Shown here: positions 1 to 9,079 of the stretch, piece after piece
How positions within the stretch are numbered: the stretch's first letter is position 1
Layout of the letters: every line of letters starts with the position of its first letter
Assembly: GCA_027596075.1 (NCBI GenBank)
Contig: JADGJC010000437.1
Coordinates: 1-27,791, forward strand
Direction of reading: 5' to 3'
DNA length: 27,791 nucleotides
DNA from: Rhizophlyctis rosea
Taxonomy: Eukaryota; Chytridiomycota; Chytridiomycetes; Rhizophlyctidales; Rhizophlyctidaceae
Made by a program: the position numbers and the translations under genes
The notes under the pieces: model-generated
Databases searched by the model: none
What the model saw: the letters and a program-made list of their open reading frames with translations, nothing else
Told to the model about the DNA's origin: nothing

Positions 1-1300
1 ACCTATTGGGCCTTTGTATAGGCTGTATGTTGGGTTGTAGAAGAGGGGGAACATTGCGTGTTGAATAATGAATGAAGATGAATCATGAGAAAAAAGCATG
101 ACGGCATGACATCCGAGAAGCGTTGGGCATATCGTGGATGCCTTCATCACTTCGCCATCCTTTCACCACCATCACGCCAACTCCCTTCCCGCCCGTTCAT
201 CTGTCATTCCAAACCCCGATGCAGCCACCACACCTAAAACTCACCGCTTATTATGATGAAACCCCTCCACGTTCTGGACCTGTAACCGTTGCGCGACAAT
301 GTCGGCGGGGACGTAGAATATTCCCGCGGCGAGTTCGGCGCTTGCACCTGGAGCAATTGTTGTCAAACTTGAGACTGTGCTTTTGGTTTGCAGAAAGCAG
401 GCAAAGACGTTTTCCGCATCCATAGCTTTTCCATCATGTAGCGTCATCTTCCAGTTTCCCGCTGCCTCGCCCATTATCCCCCCATCGCCTTCAATCCGAA
501 ACACATCCCCCAATTTCTCCTGCCACACGCCCTTCCCCACCGCACCCATCATCCTCCCATGGCCCTCACAAGTCCATCCCCGTGCAAAACTCACCAGCAA
601 CAAACCCCGTAGCAAACCGATTCCCATTCGGTGCCCACTTCGCCAACACATCCTGTGCGGATTCGTAAGCGGTGTAATACATTGCTGTGCAGGATGCGAA
701 CCAGAAATGAGTATAGCTAGGAATCAAAAACATGCGGACAGGAAAGCACATCATTCCACGTTATTCTCCAACGGAGGGGTTCCGACAACAAACTCTTTTC
801 TATCATTATACCCTTTCTCTTGAAGCCGTCGTTGCATTGACTCACCTTGCCCCGGAAAAGACCCTAAAACCGCCGGAGGTAAACCTCGCCAAAACCGTGC
901 TATCCCTGTATGACATCCAAGAAGTTAAATGATTGCCATCGTCAAAACACATGAAAGAACACCTTCCGGAATATCGCCTAAATATCCCAACAAAACCTAC
1001 CCTCAGTCCTCCCAATCCTGAATATCAGCCGGAAAATACTCTCCTTCCTAACTCCCTACAACGAAACAATCAGTCTTAAAATCCATCAAATGAGTCAGAC
1101 AACCGTCCATGACCTTACCCTACCCTCTCGTTCATGATCAGAGTCTTCACCGTGTCCAGCGGAAAAAGACTAGAATCCACAGCAAGGATGAAGAGCGATC
1201 CGAACATAGCGTACCGCGTCGCGTCCATGTCGGAGAGGTTTATGCGGGAGGGTTCGTGTGGTGAGGTGTCGGGTGGGGGTGGTGGGTTTGTGGTTGACAT
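1..1300 (-). CDS. Mitochondrial carrier, SLC25A44-like (partial, 3' end off window)
   Basis: Inner-membrane solute carrier of the SLC25 family; in animals SLC25A44 moves branched-chain amino acids into mitochondria. Exon 1 starts at 1300 and carries the first carrier signature, FPLDTVKT. Further exons lie near 1056-1003, about 920-846, about 684-595 and 347-245, and a fragment at 22-1 runs off the edge. Joining them gives an order typical of SLC25A44: first signature, then RFWRGLPPAV, GQAMYYTAYE, VAGGASAELAAG and the second signature VPADIVAQRLQVQ. Introns with GT-AG borders (for example 594-348 and 244-23) keep the frame. The first matrix signature keeps P-x-D while the second has VPAD, as SLC25A44 has VPID. 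The third repeat lies outside the window. The class call is firm; the substrate is inferred from family resemblance, and the exact borders of exons 1-3 are approximate. Confidence 0.82.
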
Positions 1301-1806
1301 GGTTTAGAGAAGGAGTGGTGGGAAGATCAGGAGTGAGATTCGGGGAGGAGTAAGAGATGTGATGGACCAAGGGAGAAGAGAACAAAAGTTCGACAAAATT
1401 TGAGAACAGAAGTGTGCATGCGCGAAGAACTCCCAGAACATCTCCCAGCGGCAAGTGATCGAAACGTTGAGGGTCATAAGCTGATGGTATGATGACGAAG
1501 AGGATCTCATCGGGACGAGATCCATTCACCGCAATTTGTTTACAATCGCCGCGCATGCAATCAAGTAAATACACTCCCCTTGAATCCAAACGGCCGCAAT
1601 CGTCCTAACTAGCCGCACTCTCTATTACATATATACAAAAGAAGTTACATTACCAAAAACAGGCTTCACTTTCCGAATAATTTACAAAGGGAGACTTCGG
1701 ACACCTAGTAGAAGGTGTACTTGACTGTACAGACGAATCGGGATCAGTACACGCCGAGACAAAGCCCCCGCACATTTGGACTCTCGCAAAGTCGAATGCC
1801 ACACCA
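1301..1806. other. Intergenic, 5' flank of carrier gene and 3' flank of eIF2B gene
   Basis: Open frames here on the minus strand are low-complexity or continue into the carrier first exon in another frame, so they look accidental. The stretch should hold the carrier promoter and the 3' end of the eIF2B alpha transcript. An A/T-rich segment near 1621-1680 could contain polyadenylation signals, but I see no single convincing site. Confidence 0.5.
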
Positions 1807-3409
1807 TTACTCACTCAATTCCTCACTAACACGACTGGGCGTCAGCACTCCTTCATTCGTGAACAATAAACTGATGTACTGAGGTGGTGTGTAGTCTATT
1901 GACGGGTTTGTGGGCTGCATAGTAATTTGATGTGAGTGAAAGCGGCATTTCGCATCAAAATATTAAGTTCACTCACAGTAATGGAAGATTCGGAGCTAGT
2001 TTCGGAAAAGTATGATGGGGCAGGGATGGGGAGATCGTATTGGTTCAGGGGGAAGATTTTGGCGAATTTGTAGCTGGGGTGGAGACAGGTTAGCGCATCG
2101 TTCCGAAAAGGCTGGGACGGAATATGCCCAGCATCCTTACCTCTCTGCAACAACATAGAACGGTTTATTTGCCGCCTTGGCAACGACAGCTAGTTGATAC
2201 GTTCCCATCTAGATGCGAAAAGCACGTCCAATATCAGCACCCATCTACCTACCACACCTTCAACATCCCCTTCCCAGCCATCTGACGCGCATACCTGATT
2301 GATAACCCCACCATTCTGCGTAACCCCCTCCGCACCCACAATAACATAATCCACCTGCTCAATGACATATCCCACCGCCGCATCACTTATCAACTCGGCA
2401 GGGATGTTGGCTTTTCTTAGCTCCCTGACGGCCTTTTCGCCACTGTATGAAGGACGAGACTCGGTGACGAAGACTTTGAAGCGTTTATTTGTGGTGGAGG
2501 CGCGGTGGAGGAGGGTCATGACTACGCGAGAGTAGGAGTGGACTAGGATTACCTGATTTGATTGGGGGAGTTAGGGTTTGAGCATACGGCAAGATGGGCG
2601 TATTGAGGCTCAATCGACCAGCCCCCACCCTCACACACCCCCTCAAACACTTCCGCACGCGACGCAGCCTCCATCCAGAGGACCTTGCCAGCCGCTCAAC
2701 TTACATCATCATCTTTGATAAATCTTAGTCCCTTCTCAGCAGCCTGCACGCGATGTGTTGCGAACTTCTCGACCATATATTCCGCGGTTTGGATGATTTC
2801 GCGCTTCCAGTCCTCAAAGACCTGTACGTTGAAAGAAGACTTCAGCATCCCCGTTCCCAAATCCAACTTGTCGCCAAACACCACACAGAATATGAGGACA
2901 TACGGCAGTAGGGAAACTGTTGTTTTTGATCATGGTCAAGAACAGATCTGCACCAGCGATCATAGCGATCTTATTGTTGTTATCGGAGTTTTTGAGACTT
3001 CCACATACGGCGTCCAAGTTTACGAGAAATTCAGCTTGCGTGGAGGCTGTACATGGTATATGAGGGTCGGGCGTTGGAGAACCCCCGTGCTGACATAGAA
3101 CGGCATACCTTTGTTCTCCCGCATTGTCTCCAACAACGCCTTGTGTCCGCATTTAGTCTCAAAAAGGCGAGTGTACCAAAAACAGCAGGTGTAGCCTACC
3201 TTGACAGCAACAACAGGCAAAGACATGTCCGGGTTGTTTTTGGCTAGCTCTTTCACTCGACTAAGAATAGGAGCGTCGGCTGTTGTGATTTATGGGTTCA
3301 GAACGGTTCATTGTCACCAAACCGGTACGCCAGTCAGTTGAGCAGCACAATTATACTCACTCGAAACCGCTACTTTGGCAGCAGCCTTCTTTTTTGACGA
3401 GGCAGGCAT
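1807..3409 (-). CDS. GCN3: Translation initiation factor eIF2B subunit alpha
   Basis: Regulatory subunit of eIF2B, the guanine nucleotide exchange factor for eIF2; alpha helps sense phosphorylated eIF2 and so sets translation under stress. The ATG at 3409 opens a Lys/Ala-rich leader (MPASSKKKAAAK). Exons then give NPDMSLPVVAVK, ALLETMRENK, the AGADLFL segment, and the conserved C-terminal Rossmann-like half: KRFKVFVTESRP, SDAAVGYVIEQVDYVIVGAE, GVTQNGGVINQ, KPFYVVAE, SYKFAKIFPLNQYDLP and LLFTNEGVLTPS. The stop ends at 1807. There are about eight exons with short introns; the first junction (exon end 3361, next exon start near 3280) keeps frame. A TATATA-like element lies about 65 bp upstream (3473-3478). 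Clear ortholog of yeast Gcn3 and human EIF2B1; internal exon borders are not all fixed. Confidence 0.93.
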
Positions 3410-3780
3410 TTCCCAAATAAGACGTACAAGTAACGTGGAAGTTGTTGCTGGATACCAAAATTGCTACTAGGGTATATAGATGATTCAAGGCACAGATGTG
3501 TAAAAATAGCACTGCATGGGAAGATAACCTTGAGAGTCAAGAGCCGAAGTGATCTGGTTGTGGCTCAGCTAACCGTGACTCATCCCAAGATTGCATAAAA
3601 GCAGTTGATAAGGGTCCTTTCTCGTGTCTCTGACCAAACCACCACCACTGAGTACAAATTATTTGCAATCAAAAGGGGTTTGTTACTTCCGCAAAACTAA
3701 AATAAAGTTACATAATTGGAACACTAGGATGTACACCGCTGGATTTGCAGTAGGCTCTGCATTCCCTTCCCTCCGTCAAA

Positions 3781-4310
3781 TCAACCTTCAACAATCCGAA
3801 CATTCGTCATCGCCTCCCCAACATCCGACATGATGGACATGTTCACCATCGAACCGCGCGGACCGCTGTTCAGATTCGAAGTTGAGGCTGATTGGACGGA
3901 GACGTTGATAGCGCTTTTTAAGCAGAAGAAGTGATCATGAAACATCAACCGAAAAGACGTCCGCTGGACAGAGAAGCCTTGCCGCTATTTGGACATGTTT
4001 GTTTCAGTCCGTCGTGCTCCGCTGAATGTCAGTAATGTCAAATGCGACGCCTTTGTTCGGGTTTGTCACATGCACTTTTGTATCTGAAACCTGAAGACAC
4101 CAGAATCAGGGTTCATCTCCAGTGGTCAGTTACTCGTCTGTTGCTGAGCTCAACCCGGCGTGGTCCCCGTCTCTGTGAAATGTACGCCACAGAATTCACA
4201 TGACAAAAACAGATGCAGATTGTCGGAAATCGAGATCGGCACGAGATGGCGACTCGGAGAGGAATGAAACCAATGCTCTGGAAGAAACTCGCCGCCGTTG
4301 GGTCCTCAAC
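3781..4310 (-). other. Possible minus-strand coding fragments, unrecognised
   Basis: Two short stretches read like coding sequence. One frame from about 4310 holds a CEFCG motif, then a possible intron at 4154-4084 (GTTGAG donor, a taactgac-like branch site, TTTCAG acceptor) joins it in frame to a piece ending in a stop at 4004. A second piece at about 3903-3781 ends in VRIVEG and a stop, in a locally GC-rich patch. The same patch is also open on the plus strand, so strand is uncertain. No start codon or upstream exon was found and no family is recognised. It may be a gene remnant or chance. Confidence 0.2.
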
Positions 4311-5482
4311 ATACGTTAATAGTGCTTAGCCAGAGATCTACTCATCATTCACCAAATCATTATACTTTCAATCCTTCATTTTAAGGTCAGGCTATAATGA
4401 TAATGAAGACGAAATCACTGGCGCTTGCAATGAAGTTTTGCAGCCTTTGCATCTCAGACAAACAGTCATGCCGCGAATGCTTTCATATGCAGTCTAAGTA
4501 GTCAGCGGCGATTGAAGAGAGGGGTGATTATCCTTGATCAATTTCATCATTGTCAGTCCACGTACTCCACGTGTTTTTTGCCTCATTCCTTTGATGCTGT
4601 CAAACATAAACATAACGTCCAAGTACTCCATGTCATGATGTACGGTACAACGCCACGAGACACACTTGGGGTCCTCAAACCACGTCCCGCACCTGTCGGG
4701 CGAAAGATGCCGGACGGCAAGATTTGACCAACAGTTGCCCACCAGCAGAAAATCATGTTTGAGTCCTTGTTGCAGGCGGTGATTGCAGAGTTGCTGGACG
4801 CTGACTGATTTTAGTAAATTGTACCAACCATCACCAGCAGAAGAGCACCTCTGGGGGTGTTGGATGCCGGCTGCTGGTGCTGGTGAAGTCTGGTGGTGTC
4901 ACCAATCATACAGTCCGGCAGTTTGGCATATGCAGGTTACCGGGTGTGGAACTGTGTGGTTTGAGTGCCCTTACTGAAAGATTGCTGGACATCTTTTGTT
5001 AGCTTTCCTTCCCTTCTCCTTTGTCACTCTTGTCCTCCATGTCCTCACCCAATACAGTGGTTCACCACAGTTTGAGCCGCTGAGCATGCGTATCACCAAA
5101 GTCCACAGATTGACCAATAGTGAGAAGTGTACAAGGGTAACAATCAAACATTTCGTGAAATAGCACGCAAAAAAAGTACAAGGTCTCCTGCCCCACACTC
5201 CCTCAGCTTGAGCAAAGTGTTGCCACGCCAAGTCCAAAGTCATCACAGCCATAGAAATGCTGGCAAGACCATCCCTTGAATCAAACTATAATCCCAGCTG
5301 TGAGGGTAATAACTGACTTGTCAGGAATGATTTAGATTACAGAAGTTGGCGCCTGGTTGTACGAAACGAAACATATAGCCTCTAGCGCTTGTAATGTTGA
5401 ACAGCCAAATCAAGCAACCGATGTAGTCCCTATAACTTTTTGTTACTGCCACCCGCACATCCCACAGACATTTGAGAACCCG
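4311..5482. other. No gene seen
   Basis: Only short open frames in several phases, none with recognisable motifs or convincing splice sites. There is a small CACCAGCAG/CTGCTGGTG inverted repeat (4832-4840 and 4871-4879) inside a GGTG-rich patch, which may be simple-sequence bias. Confidence 0.4.
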
Positions 5483-5851
5483 ATGTCTACTAGCTATGCC
5501 AGTCTTCCAACCATGGCCGGTACTGGTATCAGCATCAACGCTGAAACAATAGGGTTTGGTTTTCCTGGGGATGTTATTTTCTTCCCTGTTCTACTCTGGA
5601 GTCCAATTTCCGCTGACGACAATTACATGGTATTCAACGGCATGTTCAAAAGGTCTGTGGAATGCAGTCTGGCCAAAGTCTCGCCAGGCGTCTTAGAGGT
5701 GCGGATCTGCGGGGCTGCCGATGCTTTGTTGGGCTTCCAACCTTTTTGTGCAAGGAACGAGATTGATATTATTCCTATAATCGGGTTGCGGACACCGGTA
5801 GATCAGAATACAGTGACCACCGTTCATGTCCTCGAAAGTGCAACAAGGTGA
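5483..5851 (+). CDS. Hypothetical short ORF, unrecognised
   Basis: An open frame of about 122 codons from the ATG at 5483, embedded in a longer frame that opens at 5357. Composition is balanced (many V, I, G, D, few low-complexity runs), unlike most chance frames nearby. No signal peptide, membrane segment or domain is recognised. No upstream or downstream exon could be fixed. Length alone is not decisive in this composition, so it may be chance or a gene remnant. Confidence 0.25.
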   Translation: MSTSYASLPTMAGTGISINAETIGFGFPGDVIFFPVLLWSPISADDNYMVFNGMFKRSVECSLAKVSPGVLEVRICGAADALLGFQPFCARNEIDIIPIIGLRTPVDQNTVTTVHVLESATR

Positions 5852-6558
5852 CGGTACTGTCTGAGGGCACGGTTTCACTCTGTCTCCATGCCCAAAGTGT
5901 CATCCGTTGCCAGACCGCACCTTTTGATCCATTTCAACGGTGCAAGAGGGATGACGACCCGCCCTCGTCGTCTGCTTTTGAATTTTTCTTGCTTCCCCCA
6001 ATAAATATTTGAGAATCGGCGACTTGGTCAACCACTCGATGGACAATCCAGGATTTCAAAATAAACACGTGCATGACTATGCAGTGGAACTTGCAAAAAA
6101 GCTTAGCGAGGACATAATCTTCTTTTACAATGTCCAAATTGGGGAGGACTGATTTGCCGACTCGGCCGGTTATGTCGGACATAACGATTAAGCATCTGGC
6201 AAGGTTTGCAATACTTCCACCCACAGGTCCTCAACGGAAGATTTCAAAGAACGATGTGCGAGGTACGGCATCATCTGTCGTGTAATTGCTCGGCGTGGAT
6301 AGAAGCTGAGAATGGCATATGACGACTTGAATCACATCCAGTAGCTTCCACTGGTTGATGAACAGAACGGATGCTCATCGTGATCTCCAACGGCGTTGAT
6401 GGCAATCTCCCCGAGTCTCAGAGGGTACGGGCAATTGTGGAGGTGTTCCATCATGTCCGTGACTGATTATCAGGTGATGGGTGTGCGTTGTTGTCGGCTT
6501 TGTGTCATGCGTTGATGATAGTGTCAAAACAAGTATCACCTATCTATATATATGGTTC
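5852..6558. other. No confident gene; broken minus-strand open frames
   Basis: The minus strand has a run of about 87 codons (about 6454-6190) interrupted by one TGA, then an overlapping frame that stays open to about 5934. Other frames over the same bases are equally open, so I do not commit to a reading. If coding, it is decayed: an internal stop and a frame change are needed. No domain is recognised. Confidence 0.25.
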
Positions 6559-7229
6559 TCAGGTTCTTTCTGTGTCTCTCACAGCGTTAAATGGATGCAT
6601 TCGTACAATCACATCAGTAGCATCTAAATCATTCGAAAACACTTCAATCCCGGGCGAATCTGTGCTGACTTCAATAGCGTCATCGCACAGGATGCCACGT
6701 CTGCTCATTTTTCAATCTTGCTTCACAATCTCTTTGCCGTTCACCGGCAGATGGTTGCAACAAATTAATCACAATCCTTCATGTTCTATGTTGCTGCCAT
6801 TGTCAATCTTCATAACACTTCATGTGAGTCTGACCTTGTAAGTTCGGGAATCTCCAGCTCAACCTTTTTGTCTGCCAGCAGCTGATGCAACTGCTGATTG
6901 ATTGAACTCCGATCTGAAACTCCGCCCTCTACGAAATGAAAGATGATATGGAATCAGAACAATTAAAGACGTTTCAGATCAGATGAGGTCGCACAGAATA
7001 TCGGATAAGCCCTCTTTTACGCTTCCGTACGTTGCTCTCAGATCACCATTTACACCCTTACGTTCGAATGCACATAGATGCACGTCATGAACCCTCTACA
7101 CGTTACAGAAGTTGCCTGCACTGACAGCAAGCCTTCGAATGTCAATCGCTTCGACGTCAACGTTGCTTTGTTAATGATCAACCACTTTTTGTCCTCATTG
7201 ATTGACCTGACATTGACCGCAGCCGACAT
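6559..7229 (-). CDS. Possible three-exon hypothetical gene
   Basis: A complete model can be drawn: ATG at 7229, exon 1 7229-7062, intron with GTAAGG donor and ..GTAGAG acceptor, exon 2 6926-6835, intron with GTCAGA donor and GAGCAG acceptor, exon 3 from 6700 to a TGA at 6561-6559. All junctions keep frame and give about 133 residues, mixed in composition, starting MSAAVNVRSINEDKK. I recognise no domain, signal peptide or membrane segment. The second donor is weak, and with free choice of sites such a model can arise by chance. The stretch 7230-7602 has another open minus frame without a clear start. Confidence 0.27.
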
Positions 7230-7957
7230 ATCCTATTGGCATGTTGGGCGCAAAGGAATCCTTTGACATGCCCGACTCAATTCTTCGGCGTAAAAGCAGT
7301 TGCCAAAACGGTTCACGCTCGGCATCCACATAGTGCGCAAATCCCCAATGGCGCATACTGCAAATATAGAAAGACTTAAATCTTGTTTTGAACTGCAACA
7401 GCTTGACAAGGATCAGTGTCGTAGCCAAACATGGGCTTGAAGGTATTTTCAATTCCTTGCCTTTCGTAGTGAGTATTTGATTTGCCCACCCTGAGCTTGA
7501 ATGCACGTCGCACTTGCTCTTTGCCAATGGCTTGACTACAACGGAATACCTTTCTTTCTTTTGTACTCGGCCGTTATTGGTTAGTTTGGTTGATATCTCC
7601 ATTGGTTGAGTTACATCTGATGAGATACAAAAAACATGGATGCAGCAGCCGTCACGGTGACACCCGAGTTGATCACGAAAGCGTTGACGTCTTTAGACAT
7701 CGCAAACGGTGCGCAGGGGCCATAGCTTGAGTGATCATAGGCACCCCTGGCCCACATCTTTGATGCTGACAATGTCGGTGCGGTGGCAGATTATCAGAGT
7801 TGCAGATCGATACCAATCGATTCACACTATTCATTCCGTCCGTTTTCTGGATCGGATTGTTCCCAGTCAACGCCTGCCAAATAGAATCAATTTCATCAAC
7901 ACTGCAAAGAACATACTCAACACTCAAGCCTTGTTAAATCTTGGGGATTAGAGCATG

Positions 7958-7995
7958 CCTTACAAAGTTGGTCCTTACAAAGTCCTTACAAAGTT
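7958..7995. repeat. Three copies of an 11-bp direct repeat
   Basis: CCTTACAAAGT occurs at 7958-7968, 7973-7983 and 7984-7994. The last two abut; the first is 4 bp away. Probably slippage; a role as a protein-binding site in the 3' region of the neighbouring gene cannot be excluded. Confidence 0.85.
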
Positions 7996-8058
7996 CCAGC
8001 CATTGAGTTCCCAAACCGTAAGGGCGATGCACATATGAGATGAAGTCAATCATTCCAA

Positions 8059-8086
8059 ATAGTCAAATAATACAGATAGTCAAATA
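8059..8086. repeat. Two copies of an 11-bp direct repeat
   Basis: ATAGTCAAATA occurs at 8059-8069 and 8076-8086, in A/T-rich DNA less than 100 bp past the stop of the IFI6-like gene. A weaker third copy (agattgtcaa) follows. Confidence 0.8.
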
Positions 8087-8167
8087 TTATAGATTGTCAA
8101 GAAAAGGGAAAATGATCTGTCACAACTGATTAGGCTAATCACATGATCGATAGTATGAAGAACACCG

Positions 8168-8749
8168 CTAGAAAGTACAGTAGCCAGCGATCAGCCCCGC
8201 AACCGTGGCCGCAGGCACAGCGGCTGTGCCTGCTACCCCGGAGACAGCTGCAACAACGTTTCCAGTGGCGACACCTGCTGCAATCGCCTTTGTGCCGGCC
8301 GCAGCAAACGCGATTGCCGATGCCGCGGCGGATCCAGTGGGTGCTGATGCGATGCCCACCATGAGTCCCGATGTTCCAGCCAGGGATGCTGAACAAACTC
8401 CGCCCACACACACTGCAGCAGACCCTACCTGGCGAGGGATGGGACGTGATTTCGATGTTCCATTCCTTCTTACGAGTACGGGGAAATGGCGGCGGTTGAT
8501 ACTTACCCCAGCCCCCGCTACCAATGGAGGCCCCAGAACGAATCCACCCGCCAGAACGGCACCACCAATGAGAACACCTTTAGCAACATTCTGGAACCAC
8601 TTCGAGGTCTCTGTTGCTTGAACGAATGCGTGGGTATTATCGCATACTGAAGCAGTGCAGGTCGATCCGTCTTTGTATGTCACTTCTGCTTTGACGTATG
8701 TCCAGAGGAGGAAAACGGCTAGAATGATGAGATTACGGGATGCCATCAT
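8168..8749 (-). CDS. IFI6/IFI27 (ISG12)-like small secretory or membrane protein
   Basis: Two exons (8749-8507 and 8428-8168) with a 78-nt GTAAGT...CCAG intron give 167 residues. Residues 1-21 form a clear signal peptide (hydrophobic core LIILAVFLLW, cut after VKA). A short Cys-containing linker follows, then WFQNVAKGV and a long Gly/Ala/Val-rich hydrophobic region (about 55-165) with GGAVLAGGFVLGPPLVAGAG and further GxxxG/A-type small-residue runs that could make several membrane helices. This order matches animal Ifi-6-16 family proteins, which act at the ER or mitochondria and influence apoptosis and antiviral response. The similarity is judged by eye over a low-complexity sequence, so the family call is probable rather than certain. 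The intron length is a multiple of three and has no in-frame stop, so a retained intron would add 26 residues. It is head to head with the NLR gene and has a TATA box. Confidence 0.68.
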   Translation of the reverse strand: MMASRNLIILAVFLLWTYVKAEVTYKDGSTCTASVCDNTHAFVQATETSKWFQNVAKGVLIGGAVLAGGFVLGPPLVAGAGVSINRRHFPVLVRRNGTSKSRPIPRQVGSAAVCVGGVCSASLAGTSGLMVGIASAPTGSAAASAIAFAAAGTKAIAAGVATGNVVAAVSGVAGTAAVPAATVAGLIAGYCTF

Positions 8750-9079
8750 GATTCTGAGAAAGAGTTGCTGCTTTCACTGAGTGGATCAGGCGCAGAACGT
8801 CATCGCGGACCCATTGCATTTATAGAGCTGGAAGGGAAAGTGGCCAGCCTTATGCCTTGGCAGGGGAGACTTGCCTTGTGTTCCGAGCTCGGCTGGACCC
8901 TGGCGTTTGACGGCTGTGTAACACACAGCTTCCGTTTGTGGAGGGGAAGGTGTAAGGGAAGGAGATGGCGGTGACATCTTGCTTATGTCTTCGCCATTCT
9001 CACAACCCGCTCTCAACCGCTTCTCAGGAATTTCAAGACGACGACAATCCGATTCCCTCATCTCCTCGCAATTTCAGTC
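8750..9079. promoter_or_regulatory. Shared divergent intergenic region between IFI6-like and NLR genes
   Basis: 330 bp between two start codons on opposite strands. It must hold the 5' leaders and promoters of both genes. Only the minus-directed TATA box is recognisable; I see no matching element for the NLR side. Confidence 0.6.
8818..8824 (-). promoter_or_regulatory. TATA box of the IFI6-like gene
   Basis: TATAAAT on the minus strand, 69 nt upstream of the ATG at 8749, inside the shared divergent region. TATA promoters in fungi are enriched among inducible and stress genes; induction here is inference. Confidence 0.6.

Larger units (their letters stand above)
7230..8167. other. Downstream flank of the IFI6-like gene; no confident gene
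   Basis: Minus-strand open frames at about 7602-7195 and 7927-7673 lack an ATG-led start with conserved motifs; overlapping plus frames are also open. The A/T-rich part 7950-8130, with two families of short direct repeats, lies just past the stop codon of the IFI6-like gene and probably includes its 3' untranslated region. Confidence 0.4.

Noticed and set aside
377..823. 148-codon plus-strand open frame
   Set aside because: It lies opposite the carrier exons and its intron; the minus-strand carrier reading explains the region.
1170..1589. 139-codon minus-strand open frame overlapping the carrier first exon
   Set aside because: Different frame from the conserved carrier start and low-complexity at its end.
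4832..4879. CACCAGCAG/CTGCTGGTG inverted repeat
   Set aside because: Short, in a GGTG-rich simple-sequence patch; not convincing as a structure.
8205..8621. 138-codon Ala/Pro-rich plus-strand open frame
   Set aside because: Mirror of the Gly/Ala-rich IFI6-like gene; the minus strand has a signal peptide, good splice sites and family resemblance.
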